Source: Rallus limicola (lineage: Eukaryota > Chordata > Aves > Gruiformes > Rallidae). From it: DNA of 64,000 nt. Under the pieces are notes generated by a model that saw only the letters and a list, made by a program, of their open reading frames with translations, had not been told where the DNA came from and ran no database searches. The translations under genes and the position numbers were made by a program. Below, in pieces: positions 12,001 to 25,312 of this stretch. The stretch is from NCBI GenBank assembly GCA_022605955.1, contig JAKCOZ010000001.1:17724146-17788145 (forward strand), read 5' to 3'. The number at the start of each line of letters is the position of its first letter. The stretch's first letter is position 1.

Positions 12001-15000
12001 GCACACAGTCCTGACACAACTATTTCTTGGCAGGGGATGAGTGCCTGTGTGCCTCAGATAACTTCCCTGAGAAAGTAAGCACTATCAGAGCTCAGCAGAG
12101 AGGAGCAAGGAGCTTGGAGACAAAGGCCCCATCCTTCTGCTGACCCTTGGGGGAAAACTGATGTCCTTGCTGCCTGGACTGGTATGTTTGACCAACTTGC
12201 CTCCTTATGATGCTTTCCAAACTTCCCCACTGCTGGATAGGGAGTTTTGTCCCTCTACCCTGCTGTCTCAGTGGCTGCAGAAGGCAATGCCTCTAAGAGC
12301 AGAACTGAACCTGATGGCGATACTGTTGCTTAGGTCTCTGCACTGCTATGTGATGGTGAGAAATGATGGGCTGGTATCATCAGTCCTGGTTGGACACATA
12401 GCTCTACATTTGGATTTTTGTGATTTCTAAGTACACAGTCACATTATTTGAGCATACTTAGTGCAGTCCTGATATGTATGCCCAGCCCTTTCTCAATCTC
12501 TGGCAAGAAAAAAGTTGACATACTGTTTTGACTGAAACTGTTAAAAGGAGTCTGGCTTTGGGCTGAAGCAAAACCTCAGGAAATCCTCAAAAAAACCTCC
12601 CAGCAGTGTCAGAAAACTGACAAGAGACCGAAGCAAGGGCTTTATAATGGAGTGACTCTTCCAATCAATTGGTGTGAGTTAATTAATTAATTGCTGCAGT
12701 TGCAATGACATTCCCTCTGGCTGAGTAATCAGGAAATCAGCCACCTGAGGCTCTTAGGGAGTTAATTGCCTTAAACTTTGTTAAAGCAGGGTGATAATAC
12801 CATTTTAAAAATGCCATCAGTGCACATTTCTTGTCTTTTGGGATTCTGCAAACCAATTCTTCATTTTGCAGAGCAAAACCTTTAGAGTTTTACTTGGAAC
12901 AATTGAGTAATGGAGACAGATGAGGTGGAGAAAAAGGGAGTAAACTGTGAAATTCAAGTTCTGTATCATCTGAAACAGGAGCCATGCTGGTGAATTTGAA
13001 ATACCCTGGAAGCATTCTCCAAAATTTCAGTGTCTGTCCAGACTCCTGTTCTTTCTTAAGTGTTTTTTGTCCTGCAGGGGTGGAGTTTCCCTACTCCCTT
13101 GGAGCTGCTCTCCTCTTTTAAACCTTGCATGGAGACCATTTTCTTTTGTTCAACCTGATTTTATCTTACAGAAGTGTTGGCAGAAATGAGAGAACTATTC
13201 TGGGAAGGCAGAAACCCTCCTCCCTCTCCTCTCACCGTTATCTATTCCTATTTCTCAGGCTGAAGTTGAGCTTCTCTCTGCTTTAGACCTCCCTCACAGG
13301 CAAGCTCTTTGAGACCTTTGGTGGTCCTTAGTCAGTGGCAGTGGGTGTTTTTGGCTAGGACCCCTACAGGTGTGTTTTTAAGGAGGGAAAGTGGAGGCCT
13401 TTGAAAGACATCAAGCTGTCCTGAGGCAAAGCTAAGTCCTGTCCCAGCAGCAGCAAAATCACTGTCAGATGAGTGAAGGCTAAAGCCGTTGTGCACCTGG
13501 CTGCCTGCCTCTTCGGCTGTCCGTCTCTTACGCTTTTCCTGTGCACCTTGCTTGTTTGTCTGCAGCTGCAGCACCGCAGTTTGCTCCCGGCAGCTGCCTT
13601 CTCTTTCCCTGCCTGGGGCTCCCATCTGTACCCTCCAAGGTTTTGACTCCCTGCCAAGTGACTGAGGGGGGAAGATTAAATTCCTGCTCAGACTTCAGCA
13701 CTCTGAGGACTCCATAGCCAGAGCCTGCTGGAAAACTTCACCTTTTCTTGATATTTCTAGTTGGAAACAGCCCCCACAAAATGAGCAGGAATAAAGAAAC
13801 TAAAGAGAACAGCTTTGACCCCCAAAGTTTCTCGTATGAGAGGCAGTGAATGCATATAGAAGAAACAGACATTGAGGACCCAATGATACTGATTCCCATA
13901 ATTTTTTTCACAGTGGTTTTACAGTGGGGATTTTTTCTTGTAAAGCCCCATCCTCTGAGTCCTGCTATTATAGCATAATCTCAGAGTTTGTTAAAAATGA
14001 AAAGAGAGCCTAGCCCTTCAGATGACAGAGGAAAGCTTGAAATTTTTAGCCCCACAGTCTCAGAAATGAGAACAAACCCAAAATTATACTCACGCTTTAA
14101 AAGATACTTTTAAACATTTCAGAGATTTTATAGGGCCAGATTCATCATTTTCCTATTGCTCAAGGCTGGCAAAACTGGTATTTCCTTCCTTTACAAGCAT
14201 GAAGCGTTCCTGGTCTGTGAGGGCCTTTTGGGGAGGTGACCATGGGTTGGGTGTGTCAGATCTCCCCGCTGCAGCCCTGACGTGGGGTCCCGGTGAGGGA
14301 CTCTGCAGCTCTCAGATGCTAACCGCCATTTGTCCCTTCTATCTTATCTATCAGTCACTTCGTGTGTGAGCGCATACAGATATTATTAAATATAAATACA
14401 AACCCCAGGCACACATTTTTATCCCTAAGTAATAAAATCTAATGGAAGAATTTACAGTCATGGGTTATAAAGCAATAATAGTTGTAAAATCATTTAGCAG
14501 GGTTCAAATACAGGTGAAAGGAGAAGTTCAGAAGTTCAGCATCTAAATAAATTTCCTGGCAGTTTCCTATGACAAACAGCAAATCCCCTGTTGACATGGT
14601 ACCAGTAACAGAAGCCCAGAACTCTTCTCAGCTGTTCCACTTGTATTTTTGAGTTTATCACTTGTTCACCTTTACTACTGTTTTGAATGCACTTTCTACA
14701 GCTTGGGTTATTCAGAGATGTAGTAGTGAGGACTGGCTGAAAAGGTCACTGCATAGACAACAAGAATCCAAATTTCTGCATGGTGGCCCTCCATCCCCAT
14801 GAAGAGGGAAACAGCTTTCCACTTGAAACATAACACACAGAGTACACCATGGATGGAGACCACTGACATTACCTGGAGGGAAATGGGTGGTGCAAGCAGG
14901 CTTGGGCATTATTTTTATTGGCACCTGGTGCCCCTCCAAGTAGACTTAGATGATGCTATCATTAAAATGCTTACTTGTATCTTGCTTATATTGCAGTTTC

Positions 15001-15907
15001 TGTCATTTCTAGCAAGCAGCACTTTCTAGCAACCACTGCTTACTACACGTAGACATTCCAAGATGGGCAACAACTTTGCTAAATGTCTTCACCATGCCAA
15101 AGCATAAAATACCACTCTGTCCTTAAGAGATTGAGCCTGTCTTCTTGTGCCTCTGCTGCTTGCTGGTTTAAGAATGAATGCAACTAAAATAGAGGCCTTG
15201 GAAATCACATGAAGCCCATCAAGGGGCTGACCCCAAACTCCAGGTCCCTCTTGCCACCTAGCGCCAGCCAACAGCACTAAGACAGGAACCACACAGGAAT
15301 CCCACAGCCATTGTTAGATCTGCCTGTGCTGCTGCATTACTTAACATCCCACCTGAACTTCGCCCTAATGATGGAAGCAGATAATAGGTTTTAAGGTTGC
15401 TCAGTGGATAAGAAGATAACTTTGCCCTATGCTTCATTTCGTAATTATTTTTTAAAAAAGAAATTATTAGAAGGCGTAGAGGTCCTAATGAGCAGAGTGT
15501 ACTTTCTCTCAATAAAAACCAACTCAACTTCTTCAGGGAGCATTTCTCAGTGGGCTAGCAGAAAGGAGATAGCTATGATGCATGCAACACAGGAACTTTA
15601 GCATTTCTTGGTCCTTGACACTTTATTAACCTTGGCAATCTATACTACTTATATAGAATCAAGGCTGTGCTCCCAAACATGTCCCAGTTACTGGCATATC
15701 TGAAGAAATACTGCTACTTCCTTAAGACCAATCAAACACTCATATTTTTCCTGAGAATTTAAGAGGCTCCCTGTCATAATAATGTGCATAAAGCTTATCT
15801 AAACAGCCTACACTGTTATTGAAACAGGTTGCCGTTTTGTTGTTGTGATATCTCCACACCCTACTGTGCTGAAACAGGTAGCCAAACAGCTGATCCACCA
15901 TCAAACA
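6061..15907. other. Long intergenic stretch without recognised genes
   Basis: About 9.8 kb with no convincing coding exon on either strand. It contains a purine run at about 6608-6645, poly-T runs at about 8215-8225 and 9733-9746, and several repeat-poor AT-rich blocks (about 8170-8400, 12640-12800 and 14330-14580) that could be conserved non-coding elements. Open frames of 60-105 codons occur on both strands at the rate expected by chance. Confidence 0.55.
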
Positions 15908-16413
15908 TCCAGTTTTAAGCATACAAGTGCATTTAAGAAGGACATGGACCTGTTGGAATGTGTACAGAGGTGGGCTACAAAAATGATCAAAGGGCTTGTG
16001 TACCTTTTTTGTGAAGATAGGCAGGGAGAGTTGGGTTTGCTCAGCTTGGAGAAGAGAAGGCTCTGGGGAGACCTTATAGTGGCCTTCTGGTACCTGAAAG
16101 GTGTCTATAAGAAAGCTGGGGAAGAGCTGTTCATGAGGTCATGTAGCAGTAGGACAAGGGGTAACAGTTTTAAACTCAATAAGGGGAGATTTAGTTTGGA
16201 TATTAGGAAAAAGTTCTTCAATATGAGGGTGACAGATCACTGGAACAGGTTGCCCAGGGAGATGGTGGAGAGGTCTCATCCCTGGACACATTCAAGGTCA
16301 GGCTTGATGAAGCTCTGAGCAATCTGATTTAAAGGTGTCCCTGCTTACTGCAGGGGGTTTGGACTAGATGACCTTTAAAGGTCCCTTTCAACCTTACACA
16401 TTCTATGATTATA
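15908..16413 (+). mobile_element. CR1 LINE 3' fragment
   Basis: A sense-oriented CR1 copy. It begins near 'tccagttttaagcatacaag' and runs through 'aagaaggacatggacctgtt' and 'gctcagcttggagaagagaa'. It continues through 'tggatattaggaaaaagttc' and 'actggaacaggttgcccagg' to a tail ending 'cattctatgattataa'. A 157-codon open frame (15845-16318) runs through it and includes a vestige of the reverse transcriptase C-terminus. It is transposon-derived, not a host gene. Confidence 0.93.
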
Positions 16414-19400
16414 ATTTCCCATGTCAATCTCTGACATGGTTGTTGGGGAATGAGCTGCCCTGTTCTGCTTGGGGATGGCTGGAAGCAGGTGATGGCCGAG
16501 CTGTCCTTTTTGGGTTTGTCTGGAAAAACAGTGGAGACAGCTTTAGTTCTGAAAGACTTGCAGTTTTACTTTTATTTGCCTGCTTTGCTCCCTCTGCCTT
16601 TCCTCTTTCTTTCTTACGCTCTGTGCTGTTTCTTTCTTCCTTTAGCCCTAACTCCCAGGGTGAGTTGGTTTTCGTCTGCCCAGCATGTCCCTCAAGGACA
16701 AGTCACAGAGGTAAACCCAGGGTCACTGACTGCAGGAAAAGGCCATCTTTGTGGATTGTCCCCACATTATACCCAACCTCTTCTGAGAGTTTATGCCATA
16801 TAGCCTACAGAGAAATGGTGCTAGATACAGATTAAACTCACAGGGCCACTTCTAGCAGTTTGGCTGCCTGGAGGGCCTTGGTCCCACTGCATGCTGTCCT
16901 CCATCACACACCAACAAATCTGGCTACAGCACCTCCAAGCCTAATTTGGAGAGAATCACACAGGCCCAGAATCACCGTCTGCCTCGGATGGGACGTTGGT
17001 GGGTTGGGTTTCTGGTGCAGCAGAGGAAATCTAGACGGGACAGTCTCCTAGGAAGAGATCCTGAGCCCAGTTTTCAGGGGTGCAGGCAAAATGAACCATG
17101 CCAGTGCCAACAGATCCATGCCCTTGCAGAGCAACAGAGAGCCTGGACCTGCATTCGTCAGGGATCTGGCTGACCCCGCAGCTACTCCCTTCCTGACATT
17201 AATTATCTACCTGTGGTTTTACACTCTTTTTCTCAAATACACCTTTCTCTGCCATCAGCAAAATCTTCCGTCTGGCTACAATATTTCAGAGAAGCAAAGC
17301 CATCCACAGTTCACATTTCCACCCCAGGATCTCTGGGTAGCCTTATTTCCCAGAGGGATTATCTCCACTAGCTCCAGTCTCTGAGCAACTGCATGAGGCA
17401 ACAGAGACAAAATGGCTCCTACAGCTTCATGAACAGCCAAGAAGCACCACATGCCATGATGGCTCATACACTCAGGGCAAATGTTTATGGAACAAATTTA
17501 GCACTGAAAGCAGATTAAAAATTGGTTGCAGCATTTTATCCACAATCTCGGTGTCCCCCAGGACATCATGAGCCAGTGAGCAAGCTGTTGACAGCACAAG
17601 AGATCAGACCTTACCAGCTCAGCAGTAGCTGTTATCACTGTGGACGTCAGAACCTGTGGGTGGAGATCAGTGGTGCGCACTGGGGCTACCAGTGTTGTTG
17701 TAAGGGCTTGTGGGGGCTTTGGTTCCTACCCTGGCAGATGTTAGATACAGGGGGACAACACACTGGCAAGGAGGAAATAAGAAAGCATGATGGGAGAGCA
17801 GATACCTAATTTCCTGTCTGCAAAGCTCTTTGTGGCGGGTTCCCAGTGAGCCAGTTTATGATGGGTCAGGCTAGACTATGAAAATTAGCTCCCTCTGCAA
17901 TCAGGAGACACTCTGTAGGGGGTGATTTAGAGCAACTAATAGGAAGCCTGTGTCTTTGCAAGACATTTTGAGAGAGCCTGAAGAGAGAGCCTAATATGTG
18001 AAGTTAAGTGCCTGCCACAGCACCTCCAGGGCCCAGTGTCCTGATACTTTAAAAATACCAGGTAAATGAATGCAAATAGCATCACACTTCTAACAGATGC
18101 TAAAAATGTGCTATGCAGTGCTACTTTTTAGGGAAATTAAAAAATTGCCCTTTCATTAAGGAAGACAACTTTTCTTATTGCATGGACACAGAAGCAGAAG
18201 CTGGAAGAGTTGGTCAGCTGCTCTCACTATGTTCTTTGCTCTAGCAGGGGGATGATCAGAGCGGTAATGTTTCTCACTTACCCCTGAAATGCTGTGGCAG
18301 TGGTTCCCACTGAGGCACTCGAGGGTTAAACATTTTTATGGGCCACCTTATTTTTTCCTTATTTAGCTCCATACTCCGTTTCAGCCCCGCCAACACCCCG
18401 ACTGGTTTACAACCTCCCTCAAATGTCTTCGAACTCCGGAACTGTTGGGAGCCGTCATATAATTGTAAATGAGCTAAGCTGGTTGGGAGCCTAATTGCTG
18501 CTAGATGACTCGTTTGTCTCATACAGATAGCAGGAAGGTCTCTCTGCTCCCATCCCACGTGTACAGTACAGGACTGGGGTCATGTAGCAGGTGATTGATA
18601 AAAAATAAATATTGCAAAGGCCTGTCTGATTGGTCAGGTGCCTGTTCTCAGTCTGTGGAGCTAACCATCCTTCTTGAGCTTTTTAATAGGTTGGTGTTTC
18701 TCGGCAGGTTTGGGAGACATTAACCTTCGGGAGCAGAGCACAGATGCCAGGCACTCCCTCCAGCTCAGCCACACTCCCCAGCCTCTGTGGAAACCTGCAT
18801 TATTTGCCTTTTGCAACCTTTATTTCCTGATGCCATGGCACTGCCGAGGAGCTTTGAGTGCAGCTCCACGCAGAGTGTGTGGCATGTACAGGCCGGTGCT
18901 AAACTGTACTTTCTAATGAGCAGCTGCTCTGTGGGCTGAGTGTGGGCTGGGGTCCTCTGGAGCGGGCAATGAGCGATTTGATGAAATGAGCTCCCAGTTT
19001 CCTGTCTTCTCACCTAATGGGCAGAGTGGCATGGTGTGGTCAGCTACAGGAGAGGGCAATTAGCAGAGGGGCAAGTAGCTGTCCTGACCTGTGATCTACC
19101 CTTTTCATATAGGGAAGTGGAAAAAAATCGAGAGTAAAGCGGGCTTTGAGTTCAGGCCACAGCTTGTTAGGGGTGCTGCCATGCTTGTGGCACAGGGAAT
19201 GTAAAAGCAAGGACTGGTGGGGTGTATGTCACACATAATGCTGTTCCCGGCACGGCTCAGGGTGTGTAGCTGTGCACCAAACTTTCTCCATGACTGCCAG
19301 TCCCCTGCAAGTGTCTCACTAGCTGAAATACTTAGGCACAGCATCTGTCAAGAAGTAGGATCAGTCTGAGCCAGGCTGTATTTGGCATGTGTTTTATGGT

Positions 19401-22400
19401 ATGTGAGGAGACACAGATGTCCTACATGAAATTTCTGCTCCCACTGAGGGGCAAATACCAGACTGAATGGCCTTTCAAATAGGTGGAAACTCAAAATGCG
19501 GGGCAACACGTGGTAAAACACTTCTTTTACAAAGAAAAATCCCAGCACTCAGAAGACTGTGGCTTTGGGTTATTTCTCGAATGCAACAATGTGTTGCTTA
19601 GAGCAAGTGTTAAAGTCACTGGGGATTTTTAGTTGAATTTTGTCACTAAGGGAAAGAAAAAATGGTATAAAAAGGAAGATAAAACTTCAGTCTATAATAG
19701 GATAAATGGGACACTGCTTAGATTAAACCATGTTATTGAAGCAGCAGTGATTCTGGGTGGAAGAACTGCATGCAGTTGCAGAGCTCAGTGACAGGAAGGC
19801 AGCTATGATGCCTTTGGTTAATGAATGCATTCCTGCTGTCATTAGCCCAAGCAATGGCTTTACACTGCCCAGCTAATAAGTGAGAACAGGGTTGCTTTGA
19901 GTTTTTAATATAGTTCCTACCTAATGTATTGCTTCCATCTGAGTTTGGCTTTGTGTGTCAGGTATTTTTCTATCCTCAGAAAAAAACTCTGGGGTTTTGA
20001 AGCCATTCCTGCTTGGTGAAAAGAAGCCATTAGCAGAGTCTTGTGCAGGAGCTGGCATTCACACAGGGTAGTGGCATTCTGCTCATTGTGATGCTGCGAG
20101 ATGTGGCATGATAAATCATTTTAATCACAGAGCCAGTGGAGAGCGTTGCTTTCTCCCCTCAGATTTCCAGATGACCCAGGTGTAACAATGAAAGAAATAA
20201 TCCCTTGAAAGGATTTGTAGCTGCTTCAGCAGCAAGATTTAATATACCATGGGATGGAAATATATGGGAAGCATCTGTCAATGTGTCGGTGTTTTAAAAC
20301 AAGGAAAGGGAAAAAAAAATAAAAAAATAACCAACAGAGAAATCCTTAAGTGGACAAAATGGAGTCTGGCTGAGAATGACCATCCAGAAAGGACATTGAT
20401 TTGCTTTTGCTTAGATTTCTCAAGCCATAAACTTGCCTTGTTTTTCCCTTGTTCTGTGCCATCTCCTTAGTGCTCCTAGGAGACTGTCCAAAATGTCAGA
20501 GGTCAATTTATGCAGGGCGATTCAAGGAGGCTTTGTGGGAACCATGAAAGAGCCCCTGTGGGTTTCAGGTACCTCAGTTATTTTCCGAGGTGAGGCAGCT
20601 CTCTGTGGAGAAAAGCTGAGCTGAAACAGTGCTAGGTGAGAAGACACAGAGGGGTGGGTGGGTGGTAGTCCCTGGCCCATGTGCTGTGTGTCTCTGGGGA
20701 GCCCAGGTGCTTGGCAAATGCTGGTTCCCATTTACAGGCATCCTTGCCCACAGAATGGTGAGATCACCAGGAAGGGAACCCAGCATCCAAGTTATGTAAA
20801 ATGCTCCATGGTTGTGTCAGTGGTTGATTTTCTTGGTGAATGTAGACTGCTTTCCATAGCAAAATGCTGGTGAAGGGAATCTTCCCAAGTTACCTACCAC
20901 TCAATCTCCCAGCCTGGAGCCTGGCTCTCTGGGGAAAGACTTCCTTGAATAGGGGGATGATGTCCCATGAAAGTGAACACAAACCTGTAAAGATGAAGTT
21001 AATAGACTGGATTACAGCTAGTAATTTCTCCTTGAAGACTGTCAGCTACCTATCTCTTGGGCATCATGGTTGCTGAAGAAAGTCTCCCTTTCCTAAGCTT
21101 ATCTAGTGAAGTTTTCTGAATGAGCAGGATGTAGATGACCAGCTCCGGTGCTGAGAAATTAGATCCTTGGGGGATCAGCCAAGGAAAAAGGACTTTGCTT
21201 TCTGTTCAGATGTTAGTGTGGTCTGGATACCACCAGAAGGATCTCTGCTTGTTGCATATTTAGACAGAGAATCTCATCTTTGTCAAGAGAGAAACTCTGA
21301 GGCTTGCCTGAACTTCCCAGGGCTTTTTCAAGTCAATATTCATTGGCACACAGATGTCAAAATAGATGGCCTATGATGGAAGAGATTTTATTCACTTCAA
21401 GTTCAGGAAAGAGGGGAGTAAGGAAGCATGTTATGTGTGACACAGGCACGCACAGGCAGTGCCCATGGAGTGCCCATGGGCCACCCAAGCCAGGAGGAGG
21501 ATGCCTTTGCTCAGGTGCCAAAATGGCTTGCAGCTTGAACTGTCTTGCTCCTGACTTGCAAGGTTGTTGCTTGCATTGGCCAAAACTAAGCATGCCTCAA
21601 CTGTCATGCCAGCTTACTGTGAGGTGACATTTAGCATGACCAGTGCCTTGTGCTCCATGCTGCGAAAAATGTTGGCATGCCACTTGGCTATTTCAGAGCT
21701 GGAAGAGCAGGTCCTATCCCTGAGAAGTGTAATCTATTTGATGTATTTAGCACTTGTGCTCCTGCTTTTAATTTTTTTGCACTGGGAACTTGTAATGGAT
21801 TTAGTGAGTTAAAATCAGATTTTCAAGAGTGGCTTTTCACTGAGAGCAGAAGAGAAAAAAAATCTTATCAAGAGTTTCTTGTCTACCTTTAGAAAATACT
21901 TTCCATCACCCCTAGGGAACTGTGCCTACTGAAGACTGCCAGTGATTCTGGAAGCAGCAGGCAGGCAAATCACTTGTTTTATTAGCTATGTTTTGCAGCC
22001 CAGTATGTTTGTACAGTAAATACATATTTTGCATAAAGTCAATGGCTGATGCTGCACTTTTTATCATGGACTGCTATTTTTTACAGCTGCTCTTTTAAGT
22101 GTCAGCACCCGAGCATTTGTTGGTGTCATCATGTGCACTTTACATTGCTATGTGTGGTGATATAACTGTTCCAAAGCTTTGTACTGTGACAGGGGTGTCT
22201 CAGTTATCTGGGAGAGATGGAAGCACACTTTGAACGTTTTTCACTCTTTGCATGGGTACATTTATGGCGTTTGTAAAATTCTGTGTGGCTTTATGGCATT
22301 TGTAAAATAGCCTCATTTTATGGCAGTTGGGGAGTGCTGAGATTTCTATGAAAAATGGACTGCATTGGTTTCGGTGGGAGAGTTTTCCAGTGCCACCAAG

Positions 22401-24980
22401 GGATAAAAAACACACCCAAACTTTCTGAGCATAGCAGAAAACTCTTCTGAGGACAGCAGCAATTAAAGTGCTTTCTGCCTTTGGCATGTGATTTTTTTTT
22501 TTGTGTGGTGGTAAACAGTATTTGCTGCTTTGCATGATATGTAGGAGAAAGGAGTGCAGAAAGAAAATCTCTGTAGTTAAGAATTTTAATAAAGCAGAAC
22601 CTCAAGGAAACTATATATTTATAACCATACACATATGTAAAGGAGTAATCATGTTCAAAGGCGGCCAAGTCCCTTATGTCAATAATGGTAAATTTAGCTC
22701 TGTGCAGAGAGCCAGAGAAAAGGCTTTGGGGCTTGTCTCTGCTTAGTGTCCTCCATACTAATTTGTCCCTATTTGCAGGATGTTAATGTTCCTGTTTGTC
22801 AGAATTAAACAGGAGTGTCATTAAATACTGCAGTCATTTTTATTCTTTGCATCTGCGTAACCTCCAATAACTGTGGACAACTTCCCCTACCTCACCTCCC
22901 CTTCTTGCAGGCTTCACTCTTAGCCATAATTGGAGAAAAATCTGGAGAGAGGGTGGAGGTGAAGTTTGTTAGAGCTGCTAATTAGCTGATGCCATCACAT
23001 CAGAATTACAAACCAGCTCCTTGGAGGACTCCAGAGCCTCTTCTCCCCAGCTCTGAGACACATGCTGAATTTACCCTCAGAAAACAGGGGTGGGTGATTA
23101 GTGCTGACACCCTCCAGTTCCCTCACTGAAGAATCTGCCACAGTGTGGTTGTTTTAAGGGCCTCTTTCAAGGTTTCTTGTTGGGTGGATTTTAAAATTTT
23201 TTTTTATTAAAAACAATCCCAGACTAATTCAGCTGAATGTGAAATTTGATGAGGGAAATTTCCTCTCTAGAGCTTCTCATTTTGGGAGGAAGGGAAAAAC
23301 AACAGCAGCTCTGCTGAAGATAAAATTCAATTAGAGTTGAACTACCATTGCTTGTTTTGATTTAATTTGTGTTTATCTTTTAATTAAGCTATCCTCATCT
23401 GATTTTTTTTAGTTTTTTAAAAAAAGTTGGGTTTTGTCCTTTTTCTTTACATGTGATTCAGGAGCAGGTGTTCTGTGAGTGTGGTACAGTGCTGCATACC
23501 TCATTTACCATGCTGGACGGTTAAGGCAGCCTTTTAAGAAGATAAATATTGCTAAGATGTGTATGTTGTTGAAGACAGTATCCAGACCGTGCCATGATAT
23601 AGGCATTTTGGAGCCTCAGTTTTGTGGCTGCATCTGGGCTGCTCGAATTAGGTAGTCTTCCTATTTAGGTGTACTTAAAGCCCCTGCCACTTACAGTATA
23701 TACATACCCTCAGCGATGCTGGCTACTCCCATGTCTGAGACAGGTTGTATGCCACCACCAGCACTGAGGGTGTGATCTTTGTCACTGCTGCAATTCACAG
23801 GCAAAAAGCTTTGGCTGGACCTCAGAGCTGTTGGTCAGAGTATTTATTCACTGGGATGTGTGCCCTAAGATCTCTCTGTCAGGAGGAAGATGGGATGTGC
23901 GGCTCTGGTGTGAGGAAAGCAGGTAATCCCTTTTCAGCCTGGTTCATGGTGCAGGCAGGAATACAATAGCTGTGGGCCCAGAAGGAGAGCAAACATCGAA
24001 AAGACTAACCAGGGTAGTCTGCTGAGAGAGGCACAACTGGGGTTCATCCTCCCGATTGGCATCATCCCCATGGAAAATGAAGGTACAGCATTAATTTCAT
24101 TTCTAGCACATACATATACTGAGTAAGAACCAGCTATTGCATAACAGCGTGATAAAACATGTCCTGGGCTAGTGTTGTGTGCTGCAATGGATCCTACAGA
24201 AGAGGAGGAACTAATTTTCATAGCTCCATCAGCACTGTCATTCGTTGTAACATGAGTACAGATTTAACTTTATTAAAGCAGCATTTGCAAGGTAGCTCAG
24301 TTAAACACAGAAAATATGAGATGCCGCAGTGTGCTGTTGTTTTCATAAGGACAGCAGCTTTAATATTGGATAGCAATAAATTGCCTGGAATGATATTAAG
24401 TCCTGGAACGCTGTGCTAATGCTGGTCTGCACTCGAGTAACTCCCAATGCAACATCAACAGGCCTCTGGCTGTAGTTTTGTTCAGTGAGTAGGTGTTAGA
24501 GGTTTTGTTGTTGAATTTTTTTATATGTTTGTTGTTTTTTTTTTCCCCAGCATACACCAGTCTCTGGTTCTGCCAAAGACAATGGATGTTTTCCTGTTAA
24601 TAACCACAGGGTCTGAACAAGGCTCCCTCAGTCAGGCTCACCACCCTTCCTGGAACCACCCTTAGCACCCAGATACAAAGAGCTGAACAGCAGATTTTTA
24701 CAATGTATAGATCAGAAGGCAGCTTAACCACATAGCACCTTGCTTTTTTTTTTTGCGACTGGTCAAAGAAAATTACTTGTTTTATGTGTAGTTTGTGGGT
24801 TTCAAGAGTCAGCAAAGCTTTATTACACCTAGGGCCCATATTGGATGTTTGGGGGCTGAAAATGGATCTTCCTTTTGCATAAATCAGCTTGCACCCAGCT
24901 CAGACTGTAGTCAGCCCTCAATGAACCACGGTGAAAAGTGGGTGGGCTGTGACTACACAGGAAGGTAGGTCCTTGTGCAG
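16414..24980. other. Intergenic sequence, no gene recognised
   Basis: No homology-supported exon is seen. Scattered open frames (up to about 155 codons at 16368-16835) have no recognisable domain and their composition looks like non-coding DNA. AT-rich, repeat-poor sequence around 22750-23420 includes a homeodomain-site-like cluster (about 23325-23395). Poly-T runs occur near 22493-22502, 23191-23206 and 24535-24544. Confidence 0.5.
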
Positions 24981-25312
24981 GATCATAGAATCACAGAATC
25001 ATACAAAGGTCTTGGTTCAAGGGACCCCAAGGATCAGAGAATCCCAACCCCCCTGCCACAGGCAGGACCACCAACTTCCAGGCCTGGATCTACACAAGGT
25101 TGCCCAGAGCCCCATCCAACCTGGCCTTGAACACCTCCAGGGATGGGGCATCCACCACCTCTCTGGGCAGTCTGTTCCAGCACCTTACCACTCCTTCTAT
25201 AAAGAACTTCCCCCTAATATCTAATCTAAACCTTCCTTCCTTTAGCTTTAATCCATCCCCCCTTGTCCTGCCATTATCTATCCTTTTAAAAAGTTGATTC
25301 CCCTCCTGTTTA
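24981..25312 (-). mobile_element. CR1 LINE 3' fragment
   Basis: This is a CR1 3' end in antisense orientation. It starts with the tail 'gatcatagaatcacagaatc' and continues through 'gttgcccagagccccatcca', 'tggccttgaacacctccagg', 'gatggggcatccaccacctc' and 'cccccttgtcctgccattat'. The open frames at 24931-25224 and 25100-25297 are shadows of this repeat. Confidence 0.95.

Noticed and set aside
15845..16318. 157-codon plus-strand open frame with a conserved-looking segment
   Set aside because: The recognisable part is the CR1 ORF2 C-terminus. The element is truncated, so this is transposon debris, not a gene.
16368..16835. 155-codon plus-strand frame directly after a CR1 tail
   Set aside because: Pyrimidine-rich DNA gives Phe/Leu/Ser-rich translations in several frames here (also 16450-16803); no domain.
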